Shown here piece after piece: positions 1 through 5,441 of a stretch of 9,425 bases of DNA. The notes beneath the pieces were generated by a model. That model ran no database searches. It was not told where the DNA came from and saw only the letters and a program-made list of their open reading frames with translations. The DNA comes from Phycisphaerae bacterium. Lineage in GTDB: Bacteria; Planctomycetota; Phycisphaerae; SM23-33. Position 1 is the stretch's first letter; each line of letters opens with the position of its first letter. Position numbers and translations under genes: made by a program. The stretch spans positions 1-9,425 of the forward strand of contig JALHTV010000203.1 in assembly GCA_022866005.1 (NCBI GenBank). Direction: 5' to 3'.

Positions 1-1264
1 CGAAGGCCGATCCCCTGCCCTCTTCGCCCACGGAGAGGGAATTGCAGAAGAGTGATCCGCCGCTCAGATCGCACAATGCGTCGCTTTCCATCCTGAGCTG
101 GGAGGCCACCACCGCCGTCCCGCCGGTTTGGATGAACGTGCCGTGGCCGGCGCCTCCCAGAACAAGAGAGGACGTGTAAAGTGATCCTCCGCCGAGGGAA
201 TACGTTCCCTGGGATGCATACCCGCTTCCCACTCTGAGCTGAGATCCCACCACGTTGGTGCCACCGGATTGCGTGAACCTGCCCGTCCCGCCGACGAGCC
301 CCACGTACTCGCCCCATGAGCTAAGCCGACCGTCGCTGAGGTCATACTCTCCCGTCCCCCCCGTCTGGTATCCCAGGGACAGCGACAAGGGGCCCGTGTA
401 TGTCCCACCGGACTGCACGAACCTCCCGATTCCGCGGAGCCCGATGATCGCACTTTCCCACGTCGCGAGCGATCCCCCGCTGAGGTAATAGGTCCCGGCG
501 GCCCCTCCGGCCGACCCCAGGGCAAGGCTCATCGTCACGTTGGTGCCACCGCACTGGGTGAAGCTGCCCGTCCCGCTGACCCCCACGTGCTCCTTCGTCG
601 AGCGAAGCGATCCACCGCTGAGGGTGTAGCTCCCTAGCGATCCGTCATACTGTCCCAGTACCAGAGACCCTCCCAGCCGGTTCGTGTTGATCCCGCCGGT
701 CTGGTTGAAGCTGCCCGTCCCGTGGGAACCCACGAACAGGGTATGGGAGGAAAGCGAGCCTGCCGCCAGCTCATACGATCCTGTGCCGGCGACGGTGGTG
801 GCCAGGTACAGATTCGACGCCACCAAGTTGGTTCCACCGGTCTGAATGAAGCTTCCGGTGCCGGCCCCCCCCAGGTAGAGGGTCCCCGCCCCGAGCGATC
901 CGGCGGTGAGGCTGTAGGTTCCGGTCCCCGCGCCCGCACCCAGATGGAGATTAGCCACGGAGTTGGTCCCGCCGGACTGAGTGAAGGTCCCGACACCCCA
1001 AGACCCGACATGCTCGAACTCGGCGCCGAGCGAGCCGGCGCTGAGGTCATAGGCTCCCGTTGCTCCGGGGGAGCGGGCCAGCTCCAGAGTGCTCCGCGCT
1101 ATGTTGGTCCCCCCCGACTGCACGAAGATGCCCGTTCCCAAGTATCCCACATACTCGTCGCTCGACGTCAGCGAACCGCCGCTGAGCACATAGGCCCCGG
1201 TGGGCCCGGGGGCGAAACCCAGCTGGACCGTGTACCTCACCGCGGTGGTCCCCCCGGACTGCGT
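1..1264 (-). repeat. Tandem protein-coding repeat, about 141-base period, nested half-repeats
   Basis: This is the repeat array inside the secreted protein gene, residues 93-513. The Q-(S/T)-GG anchors are spaced 47, 47, 45, 47, 49, 47, 48 and 47 residues apart. A second anchor, usually LSGGS or a variant (L119, L166, L211, L258, L307, L353, L401, L449, L492), falls near the middle of each unit. The unit is therefore a doubled module of about 23-24 residues, consistent with rungs of a beta-solenoid. Units differ at many bases, so the array is old or diversified rather than a fresh amplification. Confidence 0.88.
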
Positions 1265-1540
1265 GACCAGCGCCGCAAGTCCACGCCCGCTGCCCGTGGT
1301 CAGGTGGTCTATCCCGATGCTGCCTCCGGCGATGACGGCGGTGCCGCCATCGTCGAAGAAGGCAGCGTCCATCACTCCCGGGGGAGCCGGGGTCCAGTTG
1401 CTCGGATCGAACCAGTCTCCGGGCGTGCTCGGGTCATGGACCCAGTGGCAGTCCCCTGCGCGGGCCGGACCGGCCAGGAACGCACCGACAACCCCGATGG
1501 CCGCGACAGCGGCCAGACCGCCAAGTCTCCAGTGCCTCAT
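1..1540 (-). CDS. Secreted tandem beta-repeat protein (T5SS/PEP-CTERM-associated repeat type), 3' end outside window
   Basis: The reading frame is open from the ATG at 1540 to the window edge: 513 codons, no stop. Residues 1-28 form a signal peptide: basic start (MRHWR), a hydrophobic stretch rich in Ala, Gly and Val, and an ARA cleavage site before GD. Residues 30-75 contain W-x-DPSNW and a PPG-x-x-DAAFF segment, typical of the N-terminal cap of exported beta-solenoid proteins. From residue 94 onward Q-(S/T)-GG recurs at 94, 141, 188, 233, 280, 329, 376, 424 and 471, giving nine units of 45-49 residues and a tenth cut off at residue 513. Each unit reads roughly GTGSFTQSGGTN...LxLG then GTYxLSGGSL...VG. 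The start is supported by a GAGGTGG ribosome binding site 10 bases upstream. The family is known in Planctomycetes and related phyla as extracellular or surface proteins, often ending in an anchoring or sorting domain; that end is not visible here. No enzymatic motif is seen, so the role (surface layer, adhesion or matrix) is inference. Confidence 0.9.
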   Translation of the reverse strand, partial: MRHWRLGGLAAVAAIGVVGAFLAGPARAGDCHWVHDPSTPGDWFDPSNWTPAPPGVMDAAFFDDGGTAVIAGGSIGIDHLTTGSGRGLAALVTQSGGTTAVRYTVQLGFAPGPTGAYVLSGGSLTSSDEYVGYLGTGIFVQSGGTNIARSTLELARSPGATGAYDLSAGSLGAEFEHVGSWGVGTFTQSGGTNSVANLHLGAGAGTGTYSLTAGSLGAGTLYLGGAGTGSFIQTGGTNLVASNLYLATTVAGTGSYELAAGSLSSHTLFVGSHGTGSFNQTGGINTNRLGGSLVLGQYDGSLGSYTLSGGSLRSTKEHVGVSGTGSFTQCGGTNVTMSLALGSAGGAAGTYYLSGGSLATWESAIIGLRGIGRFVQSGGTYTGPLSLSLGYQTGGTGEYDLSDGRLSSWGEYVGLVGGTGRFTQSGGTNVVGSQLRVGSGYASQGTYSLGGGSLYTSSLVLGGAGHGTFIQTGGTAVVASQLRMESDALCDLSGGSLFCNSLSVGEEGRGSAF

Positions 1541-1555
1541 GGTAGGTCTTCCACC

Positions 1556-1651
1556 TCACCGATGGGGCACAAGTACCCCGAATCCAGCGAGATGCCCTTG
1601 GGCACAACTGCGCGGGGTGCACGTCGCATAGCCAGGCGCCTCCAGACTCAT
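1556..1651 (-). CDS. Candidate 31-residue leader peptide / upstream ORF
   Basis: A short ORF lies between the putative promoter and the secreted repeat protein gene. It starts with ATG at 1651, preceded at 5 bases by a purine run of eight G then AG that could serve as a ribosome binding site. It begins MSLEAPGYATC and ends FGVLVPHR. Its TGA stop at 1558-1556 overlaps the GAGGTGG ribosome binding site of the downstream gene and leaves only 15 bases before that gene's ATG. This could give translational coupling or attenuation. There is no hydrophobic segment and no recognised family. The position and initiation signals are seen; the function is inference, and a chance ORF in GC-rich DNA is a real alternative. 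Confidence 0.35.
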   Translation of the reverse strand: MSLEAPGYATCTPRSCAQGHLAGFGVLVPHR

Positions 1652-1688
1652 ACAGGCTCCCCCCCCTGACAAAACGGGCCAAGACGCT

Positions 1689-1716
1689 ATGATACCACGC
1701 CTCGGCCTTGTGTCAA
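1689..1716 (-). promoter_or_regulatory. Sigma-70-type promoter for the secreted repeat protein
   Basis: Read on the minus strand, a perfect TTGACA (1716-1711) is followed after 16 bases by TATCAT (1694-1689), preceded by TGG, which gives an extended -10. The predicted start of transcription near 1682 gives a leader of about 140 bases that contains the candidate 31-codon ORF. It is the best promoter match in the window. Confidence 0.65.
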
Positions 1717-1746
1717 CGAGGGCGGCGGGGCAGGGGCTCACCGGCG

Positions 1747-2676
1747 CTACTGACGCGGGAGCAGGCCCAAATCGATCAGGTGGCGCTGGACCAGCTCGCG
1801 CTCCGGCTTGCGGAAGCGGTGGAACGGCTCGGCCATGAAGTCGTCGCAGATCCCCAGGAGCGACAAGGCGCACTTGATGCCCTTGATGACGCTGGAGCCA
1901 TAGCGCCCCACGCTGTAGATGGTCATGCTGATCTGCATGACCCGCCGGTGCAGCTCGGCCACCGCGTCCAGGTCCTTGGCCACGGCGGCGTTGTACAGGT
2001 CCACATACAGCCGGGGGTGGAGGTTCGCCCCGCCGCTGACGCCCCCGTGCCCGCCCAGCAGCAGCGTCTCGCTCAGCAGTTCTTCCGGCCCGATCAGCAG
2101 CGAGAAGTCCGGGCGATCTTTGAACAGGCCCTGGAGGCGGTGGAAGTAGATCATGTTGGAGGAGCTGTCCTTCAGGCCGGCCACGGTGGGGATCTCGGCC
2201 GCCTGGCGGACGGTGTCGGGCTCGAAGAACAGCTTCGTGTGGGTGGGCATGTTGTAGAGGAACACCGGCAGCGGCAGCTCGGGAGTGAGGTGCTGGAGGT
2301 ACTCCAGCAGCTCGGGCTGGCCGGCGGGGAAGTAGTACGGCGTCGCTAGCACCAGGCCCGCCGCCCCGGCCGCGGCGGCCTCGCGGGCGATGTTCACGGA
2401 CTCCACGAACGAGGTGTCGGTGATGCCCACCAGCACCGGCACGCGCCCGGCCACCTGGGCGCACGCTCGGCCGATCAGCTCCTTCCGCAGACGATAGCTC
2501 AGGCTGGGGGCCTCGCCGGTCGTACCCAGGATGAACAGCCCATGCACCCCGCCCGCCAGGATGTGCTCGATCAGCCGCCCCAGCCCGGCGGCGTCCAGGG
2601 TGTCGCGGTCCAGCAGCGGCGTCACCATCGGCGGGATGATCCCACGCAGGGGTCGTGGCAGCTTGTCGCCACTCAC
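1747..2676 (-). CDS. DapA/NanA-superfamily class I aldolase or synthase, not canonical DHDPS
   Basis: This 309-residue protein has the usual length of the dihydrodipicolinate synthase / N-acetylneuraminate lyase superfamily of TIM-barrel enzymes, which form a Schiff base between a lysine and a keto acid such as pyruvate. Visible landmarks in order are RGIIPPMVTP near residue 11, GTTGE at 51-55 (the paired threonines), TPYYFP at 112-117, the LYNMP motif with Tyr141, and GLKDSS with the Schiff-base Lys169. At the position of E. coli DapA Arg138, which binds the aspartate-semialdehyde carboxylate, the sequence after Tyr141 reads NMPTHT, with His146. Lysine biosynthesis is therefore unlikely; a sugar-acid or sialic-acid-like aldolase or dehydratase fits better, with the substrate unknown. 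The start is GTG at 2676, because GGAG lies 7 bases upstream and the only nearby ATG (residue 17) would remove the conserved first beta strand. The open frame continues far upstream only because the DNA is GC-rich. It is cytoplasmic, and no partner gene is adjacent. Confidence 0.9.
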   Translation of the reverse strand: MSGDKLPRPLRGIIPPMVTPLLDRDTLDAAGLGRLIEHILAGGVHGLFILGTTGEAPSLSYRLRKELIGRACAQVAGRVPVLVGITDTSFVESVNIAREAAAAGAAGLVLATPYYFPAGQPELLEYLQHLTPELPLPVFLYNMPTHTKLFFEPDTVRQAAEIPTVAGLKDSSSNMIYFHRLQGLFKDRPDFSLLIGPEELLSETLLLGGHGGVSGGANLHPRLYVDLYNAAVAKDLDAVAELHRRVMQISMTIYSVGRYGSSVIKGIKCALSLLGICDDFMAEPFHRFRKPERELVQRHLIDLGLLPRQ

Positions 2677-2683
2677 GGGACAG

Positions 2684-2687
2684 CTCC
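2684..2687 (-). promoter_or_regulatory. Ribosome binding site that fixes the aldolase GTG start
   Basis: On the minus strand GGAG sits 7 bases before GTG at 2676. This selects GTG over the in-frame GTG at 2697 and the downstream ATG inside the PPMVTP motif. Confidence 0.6.
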
Positions 2688-2885
2688 ACGCGGCCACTAA
2701 GGCCCGGCGGCACGGGGCGGGCGCTCCGTCGGGCCGGGTCTGAGATGATAGCCGCCGCCCCCCCAGGCCGAAAGCCGTTTCCCCCGGGCCCGCCCAGGAG
2801 GCCCCGGCAGGGCAGTTCAGCCAAACGACGATACGGGTCTGCCCAGCCGCGGCGGTCGGGGGGCGGTTTGGGGCTGCCATAGGCG

Positions 2886-2914
2886 TTGACAGGCAGGGGG
2901 TTTGGCGATAGGCT
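2886..2914 (+). promoter_or_regulatory. Possible promoter upstream of the dockerin/PEP-CTERM gene
   Basis: A perfect TTGACA at 2886-2891 is followed after 17 bases by TAGGCT (2909-2914), only three of six matches to a -10. A better -10-like TATAAG at 2914-2919 is spaced too far away at 22 bases. If used, the leader would exceed 200 bases. The -35 match is exact but the promoter as a whole is weak. Confidence 0.3.
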
Positions 2915-2928
2915 ATAAGCGATAAGCT
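2904..2928 (+). repeat. Short heptamer tandem repeat
   Basis: Three consecutive seven-base units, GGCGATA, GGCTATA and AGCGATA, are followed by AGCT, the start of a fourth. The consensus is RGCKATA. It forms the AT-richest patch in a very GC-rich intergenic region. Confidence 0.6.
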
Positions 2929-3129
2929 CAGGCGGGGTCTCGACGTGCCGCCTGGCCAACGGAGGTTATTGGCCTCGGGCTCCATCGCGCAGCCGCCGCA
3001 CCGGCCCTGCTTGTGGGCTGGGCACGGCGGCCAGCGGGCGGATTTGGCCTGTGCACACCAAGCCGGCGGCGCGGCTGGGGCGCTTGCCTGCCGCCGGTCG
3101 GCGGGGGCTTGGGCCGAGCGGTCCGCCAC

Positions 3130-3135
3130 AAGGAG
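3130..3135 (+). promoter_or_regulatory. Ribosome binding site that fixes the dockerin/PEP-CTERM start
   Basis: AAGGAG ends 6 bases before ATG at 3142. The open frame extends upstream to 3013, but translation from 3142 starts directly with a signal peptide, so 3142 is the start. Confidence 0.8.
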
Positions 3136-3141
3136 AACATC

Positions 3142-5343
3142 ATGACAGGCCTGATGCGTTGCGCCGCCGTGCTGGCGGCCTTGGCCATCCCGGTCTCCAG
3201 TGCAATGGCGCTGGAAGCCATGATGCAGTACGTCGGCACCAACGGCACGTGGAACCTGGCGAGCAACTGGCAGGAGCTGGTCCACGACCCTTCAGGCTAC
3301 TACGTGCTGGATCCCAGCCACGTCCGCGTGCCGAGCAACTGGGAGGCCCCGGGAGGCAAAGACATCCTGGACCCCAACACCTGGCGCGACGAGTCGGCCT
3401 ACGTCAGCAATGGCCGCACCGTGACGCTCAACGCCGCCGCGGGTACGATCGCGAACCTGATCGTCGGCCCCCACGCTGACACCGTGCGCGACTATAGCGT
3501 CGGCGACCCCAACGATCCCAGCTACGGCGTGATGATCCCCACCGGCCTGCCCAGCACGCTGGTGATCACCGAGGGTGCGAATCTGTACCTGAACCGCGTG
3601 GGCGAGACCCATCCGGGCCAGGCCGGCATCGACGTGAACTTCCGCCAGCAGAGCGCCTACGGGGCGAACATCCTCCAGACTGGCGGGAGGGTGAGCACCG
3701 TCTTCACGCACATCGCCGAGGCCGCGGCCACCAACGTCAGCAATGGGCTCCGCCCCTACCAGGGCACCGTGACCTACGGGATGAGCGGCGGGACGCTGGA
3801 GAGCCGCTTCAAGATGGGCGTGGGCGAGTCCCTGGCCGTCTCGACCGGCGATAGCGAGGCGTGGGGCTACTTCGACCTGTCCGGGGGTCTGGTGACCATC
3901 GGCAACACGTCCGCCGGTGGAGAGCTCGGCGTGGGCGTCGGCGGGCGCGGCACGTTCGGGGTGACCGGCGGGACGGTGCGCACCGTCTGGGGCACCAAGT
4001 CGGCCGGTGTGGTCATCGGCTACGGCAGCGACCCCAGCGCCGCCGCGATCGGTGAGATGACCCAAAGCGGCGGGGAAGTCTATGCCAGCAAGTTCCTCCA
4101 GATCGGCCGAGACAGCGGCGTGGGCACTTATGCCATCTCCGACGGCTTGTTGCGGATCGGCGCGGCCAGCGGCGAGCAGACCGACAGCGACATCGGCCTG
4201 GGCGGCTCCAACGGCCCGGCCGAGGGGAGCCTGCTGATCAGCGGCGGATCGGTGGAGCTGATCGGCACCAAATCGCTCCGCATCGGCAACAGCAACTCGG
4301 CCAGCTCCGAGGCTCGCGGCACGGTGAGGATGACCGGCGGGACGTTCGTCATCGCCAGCTCCGCCGCCCAGAGCGTGCTGGTGGGCTACAACAAGTTGCT
4401 CGGCGACCCCCGCACCGCGACCGGCGTGCTCGAGGTCACCGGCGGCAGCTTCCATGCCAGCAAGACACTAACCCTGGGTATCAACAAGGGTAACGCGGCG
4501 CTGGTGCTCGGCAAGGACGCCACGTTCGTGGTCGGCGGGCTGACCACCGCCAGCACCGCCGCCGGCGGCACGGCCAGGATCTCCCTGCAACTGGCCGGGG
4601 CGAGCAGCTTCTCCCGCATTCAGGTCCAACGCGGCACGGTCAACCTCGGCGGGGGCGGCTACCGCACGATTGAGATGCTCTCCTCCGACTACCGGCCCAG
4701 GGAGGGTGACGCGCTGGCGATCATCACCGGGGCGGGCAGCGAGATAACGGGCACGCCGACGCAGATCACCACAAACATCACCCTTGCCCCGGGGAAGGAC
4801 CCCAACGGCGTGCTGCTGCCGTTCTTCAGCGGTGGCGCCTTCATGCAGGACCCCAGCACCTATGGGTACCAGCTCAGGTTCTGGGGACTCACGGCCGGTG
4901 ACGCCAACGGCGACCACGAGGTCGACGGCGGCGACCTGGCGCTGATAGGCGGCAACTGGATGAAGGGCGAATTGCGCCCCGTCGCCGGCGACTGCAACCT
5001 CGACGACGAGGTCGACGGCGGGGACCTGGCCCTGATGGGCGGCGGCTGGATGAAGACTGGGACGACCTGGGCCGATGGCGACTTCAACGGCGACCACCAG
5101 GTCGATGGCAGCGACCTGGCGTTGATGGGCGGCAACTGGATGAAGCGTCTGATGGCCTGGGAGGATTGCGACTTCAATGGTGATGGGCTGGTGGATGGCA
5201 GCGACCTGGCGTTGATGGGCGGCAACTGGATGTGGACGCTGCCGACGGAGGCGCCGCAGCCGCAAGGAGCGCCCCTGCCCGAACCGGCCACCCTGGCGCT
5301 CCTGGGCCTCGGTGCCGCGACACTCATCCGGCCGAAGCGCTAG
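3142..5343 (+). CDS. Secreted beta-repeat protein with four dockerin-like calcium loops and PEP-CTERM sorting signal
   Basis: The protein has 733 residues. Residues 1-23 are a signal peptide ending SAMA before LEA. An N-terminal segment carries GTWNLASNW. Repeats with TGG or SGG turns follow at about residues 214, 245, 270, 304, 328, 363, 393 and 428, typical of an exported beta-helix. A capping segment near residues 510-530 contains DYRPREGDALAII. Four EF-hand-like loops follow at exactly 30-residue spacing: D587-x-N-x-D591...D598, D617...D628, D647...D658 and D677...D688, each then continuing LAL-x-GG-(N/G)-W-M. All Asp/Asn ligands are intact. The C-terminus is a PEP-CTERM signal: PLPEPATLALL, a short hydrophobic stretch, then RPKR. 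In this family the tail is processed by an exosortase during export. The protein is therefore likely surface-attached or released, with calcium-stabilised loops; binding to a cohesin partner is possible but not shown. No enzyme motif is seen. It converges with mgtA. Confidence 0.93.
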   Translation: MTGLMRCAAVLAALAIPVSSAMALEAMMQYVGTNGTWNLASNWQELVHDPSGYYVLDPSHVRVPSNWEAPGGKDILDPNTWRDESAYVSNGRTVTLNAAAGTIANLIVGPHADTVRDYSVGDPNDPSYGVMIPTGLPSTLVITEGANLYLNRVGETHPGQAGIDVNFRQQSAYGANILQTGGRVSTVFTHIAEAAATNVSNGLRPYQGTVTYGMSGGTLESRFKMGVGESLAVSTGDSEAWGYFDLSGGLVTIGNTSAGGELGVGVGGRGTFGVTGGTVRTVWGTKSAGVVIGYGSDPSAAAIGEMTQSGGEVYASKFLQIGRDSGVGTYAISDGLLRIGAASGEQTDSDIGLGGSNGPAEGSLLISGGSVELIGTKSLRIGNSNSASSEARGTVRMTGGTFVIASSAAQSVLVGYNKLLGDPRTATGVLEVTGGSFHASKTLTLGINKGNAALVLGKDATFVVGGLTTASTAAGGTARISLQLAGASSFSRIQVQRGTVNLGGGGYRTIEMLSSDYRPREGDALAIITGAGSEITGTPTQITTNITLAPGKDPNGVLLPFFSGGAFMQDPSTYGYQLRFWGLTAGDANGDHEVDGGDLALIGGNWMKGELRPVAGDCNLDDEVDGGDLALMGGGWMKTGTTWADGDFNGDHQVDGSDLALMGGNWMKRLMAWEDCDFNGDGLVDGSDLALMGGNWMWTLPTEAPQPQGAPLPEPATLALLGLGAATLIRPKR
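4897..5256 (+). repeat. Four dockerin-like repeats of exactly 90 bases
   Basis: The calcium-loop units begin at 4897, 4987, 5077 and 5167. Units 3 and 4 share 39 identical consecutive bases (5104-5142 and 5194-5232) encoding DGSDLALMGGNWM. Units 1 and 2 resemble each other more closely (both use DGGDLAL and start GAGGTCGACGGCGG). The pattern suggests stepwise duplication or gene conversion. Confidence 0.9.
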
Positions 5344-5348
5344 GGCCG

Positions 5349-5366
5349 AGCCTGGCAGGCTATTCT
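5349..5366 (+). terminator. Weak terminator-like hairpin after the dockerin/PEP-CTERM gene
   Basis: Five bases after the TAG stop, AGCCT-GGC-AGGCT forms a 5-bp stem with a 3-base loop, followed by ATTCT. The stem is short and the T-run poor, so termination here is uncertain. Confidence 0.3.
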
Positions 5367-5409
5367 GCAACGAGACGAGGCCCCTGCCCCAGCGCGCTGG
5401 CTTCGCTCC

Positions 5410-5441
5410 ACCCGGGACCCTCCCGGCATCACGGCCCGGGT
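5410..5441 (-). terminator. Inverted repeat at the 3' end of mgtA, possible terminator
   Basis: ACCCGGG (5410-5416) and CCCGGGT (5435-5441) form a 7-bp inverted repeat with an 18-base spacer that begins at the mgtA stop codon. There is no T-run on either strand, so it is at best a stabilising or factor-dependent end. Both arms contain the palindrome CCCGGG, so other pairings are possible. Confidence 0.25.

Larger units (their letters stand above)
2677..3141. other. Divergent intergenic region, 465 bases, no convincing gene
   Basis: This gap lies between the minus-strand aldolase and the plus-strand dockerin/PEP-CTERM gene and must hold both promoters. On the minus strand TATCAT at 2750-2745 could be a -10 for the aldolase, but no good -35 precedes it. 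On the plus strand a perfect TTGACA occurs at 2886-2891, followed by an AT-richer patch of heptamer repeats (2904-2928). Open frames crossing the gap are stop-poor artefacts of high G+C with no recognisable family sequence. No tRNA or known riboswitch was recognised. Confidence 0.6.

Noticed and set aside
722..1669. Plus-strand frame of 315 codons over the secreted repeat gene
   Set aside because: It is a shadow of the minus-strand repeats, rich in Gly, Pro and Arg, without start signals.
3010..3130. Possible sigma-54 site or palindromic operator (GGGCACG...GC; TGTGCACA) upstream of the dockerin/PEP-CTERM gene
   Set aside because: The sigma-54 match lacks the conserved T residues, and the palindrome is only 8 bases. 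Both are expected by chance here.
2677..3285. Long N-terminal extension of the aldolase frame up to 3285
   Set aside because: The added residues match no aldolase sequence, overlap the start of the divergent secreted protein gene, and exist only because GC-rich DNA has few stops. GGAG plus GTG at 2676 gives the normal family length.
3292..4455. 387-codon open frame antisense to the dockerin/PEP-CTERM gene
   Set aside because: Its composition (rich in Ala, Gly, Asp, His, Val) is what the opposite strand of GC-rich coding DNA produces. The plus-strand gene has a signal peptide, repeats and a sorting signal.
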